DNA of 64,000 nucleotides from JABDMH01 sp965223165. GTDB taxonomy: Bacteria; Bacteroidota; Bacteroidia; Chitinophagales; Saprospiraceae. The stretch is from assembly GCA_965223165.1 (NCBI GenBank), contig CBDCVQ010000003.1, positions 62,001 through 126,000 on the forward strand, given 5' to 3'. Below are positions 37,200 to 44,715 of the stretch, in pieces (positions within the stretch are counted from its first letter, which is position 1; each line of letters starts with the position of its first letter). The notes under the pieces were generated by a model. It saw only the letters and a list, made by a program, of their open reading frames with translations. It made no database searches and had not been told where the DNA came from. Position numbers and translations under genes: made by a program.

Positions 37200-37757
37200 A
37201 TGATAGATCTACAGCCCACTTTAGCGGATGATCTGGTCTCCCTTCGGCCACTGCGCCCGGACGATAAGTCGGCCCTTTATCGAGTGGCCTCCGATCCGCT
37301 TATCTGGGAGCAGCATCAGATGAAGGATCGCTGGCAGCCACTACCTTTCGATCGATTTTTTGAAGAAGCCCTGGCCTCCGGCGGAGCACTGATTATCTCG
37401 GAAAATCCTTCGGGTAAGATCATCGGCAGTTCTCGATATCAACGAGTGGGACGCAACCTGGACCAACTGGAGATCGGATGGACTTTTTTGGCTCGGTCCC
37501 ATTGGGGCGGAAAATATAACCAGGCTGCCAAGAAGCTGATGATCAATCATGCGTTCCGATATTTCGATCAAATAATATTTATTATTGACCAGGATAATAT
37601 TCGATCGCAAAAAGCCGTGCAAAAAATTGGCGGAAGAATAATGTCAGATCAAGAGGCCGCAGGCTTAGACCTGAAATCTTCCAATAATTTGGCGTTTGTC
37701 GTAGACCGATATGATTGGAGCAGGGTTCATCATGAGATCGATGGCACGAGGGAATAA
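37200..37757 (+). CDS. GNAT-family N-acetyltransferase, RimJ/RimL-like
   Basis: This 185-residue protein starts at ATG 37200 (MIDLQPTLADD). The GNAT fold is indicated by SLRPLRPDDKSALYRVASDP, then GKIIGSSRYQRV (strands 2-3) and LEIGWTFLARSHWGGKYNQA. The last supplies the acetyl-CoA loop in the RimJ-type form with GGKYNQAAKKLM. Late in the fold, IDQDNIRSQKAVQKIGGRI matches the usual N-x-x-S-x-x-x-x-x-K-x-G motif. RimJ/RimL relatives acetylate protein N-termini or small molecules; the target is unknown. Cytoplasmic. It lies 32 bp after the cyclase fusion gene on the same strand. An earlier in-frame TTG at 37173 is less likely. Confidence 0.82.
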   Translation: MIDLQPTLADDLVSLRPLRPDDKSALYRVASDPLIWEQHQMKDRWQPLPFDRFFEEALASGGALIISENPSGKIIGSSRYQRVGRNLDQLEIGWTFLARSHWGGKYNQAAKKLMINHAFRYFDQIIFIIDQDNIRSQKAVQKIGGRIMSDQEAAGLDLKSSNNLAFVVDRYDWSRVHHEIDGTRE

Positions 37758-38173
37758 TAATACCCAAATCATGCATTAGACAATCTATTGAGAAGCCACC
37801 CCTAGGACTCAAGGCACTTCTCCCGTCGAATCTCCAATGCATGACTTTGGTAGTACCTTGTCTCTGAAGTCCTACTTACCATATTGCGCCTTCTTGGGAG
37901 GACTATGACTCGTGTCTTATTATCAATTCATTAACACCGCCATAGCATAGGTTAACATATTCAGTTCGTACCTTCATTCATGAACAATCTGCCCAGCAAC
38001 ATATGTAGCATCTGCGCCAACCAAACCCTGCATTGCTTTTGTGTCGAAATCTCATGGGGTCGAACCCCTCTGGCACTTGTGCCAAATTTGGAGAGCCTCT
38101 CTTTCGAAGGCAAACTGCAGGGCAAACTAGCTATGGGCATCCGTACCGATTTATGCATTAAACATGCCGCAAC
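37758..38173. other. Intergenic region with extended imperfect hairpin
   Basis: AAATCATGCATT (about 37770-37782) and AATGCATGACTTT (about 37838-37850) form an imperfect inverted repeat with a 55-nt interval that itself contains GAGAAG/CTTCTC. This could end the GNAT transcript. GTACCTTC near 37969-37976 is a partial -7 box. A 74-codon open frame from 37980 has no family features and is not called. Confidence 0.35.
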
Positions 38174-38776
38174 ATGCACCACTATCAACTTTATTTATTG
38201 TTAGGTCTTCTCAGCGCTGGCTGCTTTAACCCGGAATACACATTGTTGTCAAGGCGATACGATGAATTCAGGGGACGGGAACGGAAAGTTTTGGTCATGA
38301 AATACTACTCCAGATACTCATCACCTGTCGCCGGCTACTACTTTAAGGTCACGTTGTCTCTTGAATCCCCGGATTCAACCCACATGCTTTGCCGAGGTAA
38401 TATCGTTGTGCGCAGCCATCCCATGTTCACTGAGTTGGGCAATGCAGGATTCCTCAAGATGGGTGATCAGGTACTGCCTATTGAAATCGTGGTAGCACCT
38501 ACCGGTTACCACGAAAATCACACAGAGGTCATGGATGTCAACGGCAATACCAGCATTGTACGTACAGAATACAATCTCCTCAAGGGAAGATTTGAGATAC
38601 CAGTTGCAGAAATTGGCAAGCTGCCCGTGCATCAGCCGTTGACCTTCCAATGCTATGTGCATAATGAACCTGTGAGAATCGACGTCACTGATGAGGATGA
38701 CCTGGACAAGATCAATTTGTTTGCCGTATCGGTGAAAAACGCTGCTAGGAAAGCACTTAAACAACTGAATCGCTGA
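38174..38776 (+). CDS. Lipoprotein of unknown function
   Basis: This 200-residue protein has a short lipoprotein signal (MHHYQLYLLLGLLSAGC, Cys17), so it is membrane-anchored in the periplasm or outer membrane. The mature part is beta-rich, with alternating hydrophobic strands such as SSPVAGYYFKVTLSLESPDS and NIVVRSHPMFTEL, and a C-terminal helix (NLFAVSVKNAARKALKQLNR). I recognise no family. A small hairpin (GACCG with CGGTC, about 38778-38793) follows the stop. It converges on the B12 operon, whose last gene ends 34 bp away, but is not part of it. Confidence 0.65.
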   Translation: MHHYQLYLLLGLLSAGCFNPEYTLLSRRYDEFRGRERKVLVMKYYSRYSSPVAGYYFKVTLSLESPDSTHMLCRGNIVVRSHPMFTELGNAGFLKMGDQVLPIEIVVAPTGYHENHTEVMDVNGNTSIVRTEYNLLKGRFEIPVAEIGKLPVHQPLTFQCYVHNEPVRIDVTDEDDLDKINLFAVSVKNAARKALKQLNR

Positions 38777-38810
38777 CCGTTGCCTGTCGGTCTTATCACC
38801 CACTTTGAGC

Positions 38811-39785
38811 CTATTGTTTGATAAAGCGGCCGGTGATTATCTCCCTGCCGTCCACAGTTGCAAGGATGTATGTGCCGGGGGTGAGCGAGTGCACCTCCAA
38901 TCTCTGAGTATCTGCCCCTAGGGCACCGCGCTGGATCAAAGCACCATCAATGGTATGGATATCGACCCTTCGGACGGATCGACCAGCAGGTAGCTGCAGC
39001 TCGACATAATCCGATGCAGGATTGGGGAATACATGAAGTTCTTGCGTGACCAAAGCCGCTTTGGCCACGCTAGTAGCGACACCCCCTGTCTCAATATTGT
39101 CCACGCAAAAATAGGTCGGTGTATTTATTCCAAATTGACCGACATCACTCGACGCAAGCGCAAACTGCAGACTGTCCACCGGCCCTAGGTCTGAGAGATC
39201 CACGTATTGCCACCCGTCCACGATATAATCCATATCGCTTTCCGAAAATCGAAAATCCGCCAGATAAAAATCAACACTATCTTCCGACAGCTCTCCGTCG
39301 TGATATGCCTTGATGGTAAGACGGAAAAAGTCCGGATCCATCCCGGAGGCACCACCAAATTTCTTCGCAAATGAATCGCCATCGCGCATACTTAAAAAGC
39401 CGTACGTTCCATTCGTGATGTATAGGCCGTCGACTACCTCACCTTGAAGATCGTCGACCAACGAAATGATATTGGCACCCGTCGCAAAAGAGACCGCATA
39501 GGTGTCTGAACCATCTGCCCCTCCACCCGTGATCGCACTATACTGATTAAAAAAACCCGGGGTCACCGTATCACGCATGCTCGATATGGCCCAACCCGTC
39601 CAGCTATCAAAGTCGGCACTATAGTCATTTGGTAAAAAAATAGGACCACTGGTGAAACCTCCTCCCCCATCGCTCCCATTGAGAAACACGCCCGTGTCGA
39701 TCGCAAAATTCTCAAAGTCCGCCAGCTCTTGTGACTGAGCCGCCAGCGCCAGGAGGGTAAAAACAAATCCGTGAATAATTTTCAT
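38811..39785 (-). CDS. DUF4465 protein with T9SS sorting domain, in B12 riboswitch operon
   Basis: This 324-residue secreted protein starts at ATG 39785 with signal MKIIHGFVFTLLALAAQSQ. The DUF4465 domain (about 20-235) is clear from ADFENFAIDTGVFLNGSDGG, SDTYAVSFATG, GLYITNGTYGFLSMRDGDSF and FYLADFRFSE. The end (about 255-324) is a T9SS type A sorting domain (LHVFPNPASDYVELQLPAG to GREIITGRFIKQ). Its ATG overlaps the stop of the upstream TonB receptor gene (ATGA), so the two are co-translated under the cobalamin riboswitch. DUF4465-type lipoproteins of gut Bacteroides are, as I recall, B12-binding surface proteins (BtuH). A surface B12-capture role is therefore the leading inference, here displayed by T9SS instead of a lipid anchor. 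Confidence 0.88.
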   Translation of the reverse strand: MKIIHGFVFTLLALAAQSQELADFENFAIDTGVFLNGSDGGGGFTSGPIFLPNDYSADFDSWTGWAISSMRDTVTPGFFNQYSAITGGGADGSDTYAVSFATGANIISLVDDLQGEVVDGLYITNGTYGFLSMRDGDSFAKKFGGASGMDPDFFRLTIKAYHDGELSEDSVDFYLADFRFSESDMDYIVDGWQYVDLSDLGPVDSLQFALASSDVGQFGINTPTYFCVDNIETGGVATSVAKAALVTQELHVFPNPASDYVELQLPAGRSVRRVDIHTIDGALIQRGALGADTQRLEVHSLTPGTYILATVDGREIITGRFIKQ

Positions 39786-41677
39786 TCTTTTATTTTTTTG
39801 AAGTTTAATTCGATTCCCAGCCGAACATTTCGACCGGGCATCGGTCGCCTTTCTATGATTTGATAAGTCTGATTCCATATATTATCCAGATTCAAGAAAA
39901 AGGAGCTGCGCCATTTGCGAAAAGGTCGGGCATATCGAATGTGTACCTGGCCCACTTGAAAGGGATCCAGATCCTCGTTAATGCCCTTAGTGCCACCCAC
40001 CCATTGATGCCGATAGGATACCTCCCACGAATGCCAAGTGGCCGTAATTCCACTTTTAAACTGATGCACAGGCGTATATAAGAGCTGGCTTCCTTTTCGG
40101 ATAGAGGGGCTGGTCAGGGCAATTTCATTGGTCGAATGCACCAAATCATATGCTCCGTCATAACGCAGCGAAAAGTCCCCGTTTTGATAGTCCAGAGACC
40201 AGCGGGGCTCCAGCCCCCGACTCCATACCCGTGCTACATTACCCACTGACCAAAATGGCCGGCCTGGCTCGGTATACCACAATATCCAATTCTCAATGCG
40301 GCGGCTGTAGGCTGTCACTGCCACTCGTGTCGCAAGGTGATCGGTATGCTGGCGGTACTCCAAAGTAGACTCCATGCTCCACCCGGATTCGGGCCGCAGA
40401 TCCGGGTTGCCCCCCGGGCGCCAATAGCGATCATTCAGGGTGGGGAGCCGGTAGTTTCGGCTTATCCGCGCTTTCCAGGTGAGTGCGTTGCTCCACTGCC
40501 AGTCGATCCCCAGTGCCGGCGTCAACGGACCGGTACTGCCCTTCACCAGTGTCTCACGTAGGCTGGCCTGCACCTGGAACTTCCGGTGCGCCCACTGCCA
40601 ACTGGCAAACAGACCCGAGCGGTGCTCCCTTGGGGGCGTTTCGTATCCATCGGACGAAGCCCAGGAATAATTGTGGGTAGCCCCAATCAAAAGCCGATGA
40701 GGACCGTCGATCCACTGACCACTGACCTCCGAAAATATCGTGCGAAAATGGCTAAGCGAAGACAGGCGGATGCCTTCATCAAAATAATCCAATCGCTCGT
40801 CGAAGTAGGCAGCCTTGGCCAGCCACCGCCACTTGTCCCCCACCAGTGTAAAGTCAAGCACTCCTCGTGTGGCCTGATCCTCTTGCCTTGCCGCACTCCG
40901 CGTCTGTACCAATGTGGGAGGAATCTCCCGGTCTGAATATTGCTGCCAAAAGTGGAGGCCCAATGTCGTAGTAGGTGACGGCCGCCAGTACACATCCTGC
41001 ATAATATTTAGCTGCTGCAGGGCCGCATTCGATTGCCGCTCCGCCGCCCGACCAGGACCGGGCGTGTAACGGAAATCGTTGTCAGCCTGCTGATGACTGA
41101 GCCTCGTGGACAGCGACCACCGCTGACTTCCCAGTGCCCATCGCGCTCGTTGCCGCCGCAGACCGTAGCTGCCCAGATCACCGGACGCACCTACCGACCA
41201 GAACTTGTCAAAGTCCGGTTGATGAGCCATGGCCAATACGCCCCCCAGTGCCGCACTGCCCCACAGAGCTGATTGTCCTCCCTTCTGCAGCGTTACTGTA
41301 CCAACATCCTGCCCAGGGAGCAGAGACAGGTCCACCTGACCCAACATGGGGCTCTGGATCGGCACACCGTTCCAAAGGACGAGGGTGTGACTGGCACTCC
41401 CGCCCCGGATCGCAGAGGTGGCCAGGCTCCCAAGTCCGTAGCTCTTAATGAAGCTTCCTGTCTGCCACTGCAGTAGATCTGCCACCGTGGCCGTGGGTAG
41501 CCTTGCCAGCACCAATGCATCCCATTGTTGAGATACGCTGCCGACCGATCTGTGCCGTAGTCGGTCCGTCGCCACCTCAAGCACAGGCAACGTGACCACC
41601 GTGTCAACTTGACCCGGTAGCTCCAGGCAACATGCCCAGGCCAGCAGCGATAGTGTGATGCACTTTGTTGTCCGCAT
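39782..41677 (-). CDS. btuB: BtuB-like TonB-dependent cobalamin receptor
   Basis: This 631-residue outer-membrane receptor has a signal peptide (MRTTKCITLSLLAWACCLEL, cleaved near PGQ). A TonB-box-like DTVVTLPVLEV follows, then a plug domain (about 40-150) with SAIRGGSASHTLVLWNGVPI, VTLQKGGQSALWGSAALGGV and the usual spacing. A 22-strand barrel ends in FKK-IKE. The length matches BtuB (about 600) rather than SusC. A cobalamin riboswitch lies directly upstream, which identifies the cargo as a corrinoid far better than the sequence alone. The downstream DUF4465 gene overlaps by 4 nt. No BtuF/C/D inner-membrane importer is in the window. Symbol assigned by regulation and family, not by experiment. 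Confidence 0.88.
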   Translation of the reverse strand: MRTTKCITLSLLAWACCLELPGQVDTVVTLPVLEVATDRLRHRSVGSVSQQWDALVLARLPTATVADLLQWQTGSFIKSYGLGSLATSAIRGGSASHTLVLWNGVPIQSPMLGQVDLSLLPGQDVGTVTLQKGGQSALWGSAALGGVLAMAHQPDFDKFWSVGASGDLGSYGLRRQRARWALGSQRWSLSTRLSHQQADNDFRYTPGPGRAAERQSNAALQQLNIMQDVYWRPSPTTTLGLHFWQQYSDREIPPTLVQTRSAARQEDQATRGVLDFTLVGDKWRWLAKAAYFDERLDYFDEGIRLSSLSHFRTIFSEVSGQWIDGPHRLLIGATHNYSWASSDGYETPPREHRSGLFASWQWAHRKFQVQASLRETLVKGSTGPLTPALGIDWQWSNALTWKARISRNYRLPTLNDRYWRPGGNPDLRPESGWSMESTLEYRQHTDHLATRVAVTAYSRRIENWILWYTEPGRPFWSVGNVARVWSRGLEPRWSLDYQNGDFSLRYDGAYDLVHSTNEIALTSPSIRKGSQLLYTPVHQFKSGITATWHSWEVSYRHQWVGGTKGINEDLDPFQVGQVHIRYARPFRKWRSSFFLNLDNIWNQTYQIIERRPMPGRNVRLGIELNFKKIKE

Positions 41678-41804
41678 ACGCCGTACTTGGACACCGGCCT
41701 GAAGCTACCGCAAACGCTAGGCTGAAAACAGGGAGAGAAACCAGAGCATACGGCTCAAGTGTACGCACCTATGCCCATCGTTAGCTTTTCCGCCGAAAGC
41801 CGAT

Positions 41805-41980
41805 GTACTTGTCTCACCTGGCAGGTCTTCTGGCTCGTTTCGGTACTCGGCGCCTTCCCATCTACCTATAGACAGTGGCAAAGATTGCCGAGACCTTGTG
41901 TGAAACTTACAGCAGCGGGGACTGCTCCGGATTTACACCGGATTCCCTCTTAGCTTCCGTCTGTCGAAGCACCAGGCCAA
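41805..41980 (-). promoter_or_regulatory. Cobalamin (B12) riboswitch
   Basis: On the minus strand the B12 box AGCCAGAAGACCTGCC (41820-41835) matches the consensus exactly. Upstream are the conserved core GGTGTAAATCC (41929-41939) and GCAGTCCCCGCTGCTGTAA (41909-41927), preceded by the GGCCTGGTGCTTC stretch that begins the aptamer. The order and spacing are those of the Rfam cobalamin family. The aptamer ends about 130 nt before the btuB-like ATG. In B12 excess it should repress the receptor and the DUF4465 gene, by blocking translation or by termination. I see no T-rich terminator, so translational control is more likely. The boundaries are approximate. Confidence 0.93.
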
Positions 41981-41981
41981 T

Positions 41982-41989
41982 CAAATATA
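41982..41989 (-). promoter_or_regulatory. TAnnTTTG promoter of the B12 riboswitch transcript
   Basis: The minus strand reads TATATTTG, an exact -7 consensus, placed so that transcription starts within a few bases of the first riboswitch stem. The -33 position shows only a weak TTC. The agreement of promoter and aptamer start supports both calls. Confidence 0.55.
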
Positions 41990-42146
41990 GCAAGTAATGG
42001 GGAAGTGAAGACCGCGTCGATTTTGGTCTGATGCACCTACGGCTATCAGACGGAGAGAAACTCTGTACACTTTGCAGCAAATGTAGAAATGACCACCGGC
42101 GCTCAGCGATCCAGCGTTGGGCAAGGGCAAAAAGAACGGGTCCCTG

Positions 42147-43715
42147 CTACCGACCATCTCCGGTGTAGAGGATTTTGCCGTCTTTGGGAGCCTGTGGCCA
42201 GGGAGTTTCACCGGGTGCCCACGACTGGGGCTGCGCGTCACGGATACGTCGGATGTGATTCTTCAGCCAGTCCGGGGCATCTCTATCCTCGGACTGACCA
42301 TACACCCAAGGAAGTGCGGGGGACATCAGCAGGCTCATGTCTGGCAAGGGTGGACGCTCCGCTCCTATCGAATCCAAACGCAAGCGCAGTGCTTGTACCA
42401 CCTCAGGTCGATCGTCGGCTAAGTCCGTCGTTTCACTGGGATCTTGCACGATATTGTATAGCTCGCTGCCAATCAGTTTGTACTCCCCGCGGCGGATGGT
42501 CGGACGACGCACGCTCCCGGAGACTTCGAAAACGATCTCTTGGCGTGCGCTTTCCGACTCTCCCAGCAAGACCTCTGTCATATCTATGCCATCCACACCG
42601 ACCGTGGATCCACCGGCGATATGAGCAAATGTGGGAAAGAAGTCGGTGATGTGCATCAGCTGGTTGCTTTCCCCCGGGGACACTTTACCGGGCCAACGGA
42701 CCAGGCAGATGACCCGCACGCCACCTTCGTAATTGGTGTTTTTGGTCCCCCTGTACGGGGCATTCATGTTTTCGCGAAGGCCGCCATTGTCATTGCAAAA
42801 TACCAGCAAGGTGTTTTTGGCGTATCCGGCCTGATCCAAAGCGCCGGTGATTCTGCCGACGGCATCATCCAAGCACTTTAGGGCCGCATATCTGTTGGAG
42901 AGTTGATCGGTATATCTCGGGATGGACTCCAAGGGGCCATGAATGGCATTAAATGGGACATAATAGAAAAACGGCCTGCTGTCGGAGCGCCTGCGGTGAT
43001 CGGCAATGAGTCTGGCCACTTCATTGGCAATGAGATCGGTGGTGTAGCCCTGCTCGTAGACCGGTTCTTGATTGCGATGCCAATCGTAGACGGCAAACCT
43101 GGCCGGGGCATTGTGCGGGATCGTATAGTTCGTGTAGTCGATGCCCCAAGCATAGTGCCCGTATTGGTGCATGAAACCCTGCCCCATCGGCAAATGCTCC
43201 GCCAACCACTCGCCGCAATGCCATTTGCCGGCAATAGCCGTATGATATCCCAGGGCTCCCAGTTTTTCGGCGATGGTCACTTCATCCGTGCTTAACGCGT
43301 GGATGCGACGAGTTTCTTCACCCTCCGAATTGACGGCCAAGCTCAATCCTAGTTTCGCCAGGTAAGACGGCTTGCCAAAGTCCTCGGATCGCCAGTCCGT
43401 CCAGGTCCGAAATGGATATCGGCCCGTGAGAAAGGCGGACCGGCTGGGTGCGCAGACGGCATGCACATAAAACTGGGTGAGACTGAGGCTCTGTGCCTTC
43501 AGGGCATCAATGTGGGGGGTCAGCATCGAATCTGCGCCGTTAAAGCCCACCTCGTTCCAACCCATATCATCGGCAAGGATGAAGACAATATTGGGCTGTA
43601 CCGGGGAGCTCCCATCGGTATCAGGGGCAGATTCGCAACCTAGTAACGCAAGACCTAGCAGCACGGCCAGGCCATGCATAGATCTCCTGCGATATCGTTG
43701 CTTTGTCCTACACAT
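42147..43715 (-). CDS. Sulfatase lipoprotein (family S1), arylsulfatase B-like
   Basis: This 522-residue sulfatase has a signal with lipobox ALLGC (Cys27). The alkaline-phosphatase-fold core begins NIVFILADDMGWNEVGFNG, with metal-binding Asp pair. The formylglycine motif is CAPSRSAFLTGR (Cys88-x-Pro-x-Arg), so activity depends on a maturase encoded elsewhere. GYHTAIAGKWHCG and FCNDNGG supply further metal and sulfate ligands. It should hydrolyse sulfate esters outside the cytoplasm; the glycan is unknown. Its ATG overlaps the stop of the upstream isomerase gene by 8 nt, so the pair is probably co-translated. An internal ATG at 43679, after AGGAG, is a possible alternative start. The B12 riboswitch promoter lies downstream and is separate. 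Confidence 0.9.
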   Translation of the reverse strand: MCRTKQRYRRRSMHGLAVLLGLALLGCESAPDTDGSSPVQPNIVFILADDMGWNEVGFNGADSMLTPHIDALKAQSLSLTQFYVHAVCAPSRSAFLTGRYPFRTWTDWRSEDFGKPSYLAKLGLSLAVNSEGEETRRIHALSTDEVTIAEKLGALGYHTAIAGKWHCGEWLAEHLPMGQGFMHQYGHYAWGIDYTNYTIPHNAPARFAVYDWHRNQEPVYEQGYTTDLIANEVARLIADHRRRSDSRPFFYYVPFNAIHGPLESIPRYTDQLSNRYAALKCLDDAVGRITGALDQAGYAKNTLLVFCNDNGGLRENMNAPYRGTKNTNYEGGVRVICLVRWPGKVSPGESNQLMHITDFFPTFAHIAGGSTVGVDGIDMTEVLLGESESARQEIVFEVSGSVRRPTIRRGEYKLIGSELYNIVQDPSETTDLADDRPEVVQALRLRLDSIGAERPPLPDMSLLMSPALPWVYGQSEDRDAPDWLKNHIRRIRDAQPQSWAPGETPWPQAPKDGKILYTGDGR

Positions 43716-44556
43716 CACAAATCTTCACTGCTTCTCGCAGCCCAGTCAAGGCATCGCCGGTGGGTATCCATTCATGCCCGACATAACCGGCATAGCCATG
43801 GGTCAGGAGCGCCTTCATGACCGCTGGATAATTGATCTCTTGCTCCCAGTTGACTTCGCCCCGGCCTGGCACGCCGGCGATCTGCACATGGGCGATATAG
43901 TCCTTGTACTTCTCGATATGGCTGATGAGATCCCCATCCATGATCTGGATATGATACACGTCAAATAACAAGCGTAGGCCGGGTGAGCCCACCGCCTTGA
44001 TGATCTCGACACAGTAATCGATATGGTCGCCCTGGTATCCGGGATGGCCCTTGCGTGGCTCCGCCACTCGGCTGTTGAGTGGCTCCAGTACCATCGTCAC
44101 CTGGTTCTTTTCCGCCAACCCGGCCACTTTCTTGTAACCCTCAATACAATTTTTCATGCCCTCCTCCCTTGACACGCGACTGCCGCCGGGCTCATCTGAG
44201 GTGTCGGCCGCCCCGGTAAAGGTCATGACATTTGGAAAGCCGGCCGCTGCGGTCGCCTCGATGGCCTTCTCCAGGGCAGAGATGCACTCCGCATGATGAT
44301 TGGTATTGTTCATCCCCCGAATGAAGCTATGTGATCGGGTCGCGGCACAGACCAACCCATTTTTCTTGAGCAGGTGCCATTTGTCTACGGGAAAAAGCTC
44401 GACGCCTGCCACCCCCAGATCTACCGCATGGCCAACCAAGGTCTCCGCCGACCACTTCGGTCCCATAGACATAAAGGGCCAGGCAGCGATCACCTGGCGA
44501 ATCTCACCCTGCCCGCTAGTTCCACGCAGGAACCTTCTCCTCGAAACGTCTCTCAT
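43708..44556 (-). CDS. TIM-barrel sugar isomerase/epimerase (hydroxypyruvate isomerase-like)
   Basis: This 282-residue protein belongs to the AP_endonuc_2/xylose-isomerase-like TIM-barrel group. The metal-site residues appear in order: MVLEPLNSR (Glu), DVYHIQIMDGD (Asp and His), AHVQIAGVPGRGE (His region) and YVGHEWIP (Glu). This is the arrangement of hydroxypyruvate isomerase and tagatose epimerase relatives. The N-terminus reads MRDVSRRRFLRGTSGQ, a twin-arginine motif, but the hydrophobic core of a Tat signal is missing and the barrel begins almost at once (RQVIAAWPFMS). Either the signal has decayed and the protein is cytoplasmic, or the gene has lost about 20 codons. It overlaps the sulfatase start by 8 nt. 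Confidence 0.82.
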   Translation of the reverse strand: MRDVSRRRFLRGTSGQGEIRQVIAAWPFMSMGPKWSAETLVGHAVDLGVAGVELFPVDKWHLLKKNGLVCAATRSHSFIRGMNNTNHHAECISALEKAIEATAAAGFPNVMTFTGAADTSDEPGGSRVSREEGMKNCIEGYKKVAGLAEKNQVTMVLEPLNSRVAEPRKGHPGYQGDHIDYCVEIIKAVGSPGLRLLFDVYHIQIMDGDLISHIEKYKDYIAHVQIAGVPGRGEVNWEQEINYPAVMKALLTHGYAGYVGHEWIPTGDALTGLREAVKICDV

Positions 44557-44715
44557 GTACCTTTTGCTGAAAGCAATAAATTAAGGATTATGCCTCACTA
44601 TTTATTGGCCTATTTCATCTGGTAGAGGGAATCCTTTCCCTTCCTATTCTCTTGCCATCCCGGTCAAATATCCGTGCAATCGCCCGTCTTTCGCAGAAGC
44701 TTCTTACTTTATGGT

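Noticed and set aside
37980..38204. 74-codon frame with several cysteines before the lipoprotein gene
   Set aside because: Overlaps the lipoprotein start out of frame, and its cysteines do not form a recognisable zinc or heme pattern.
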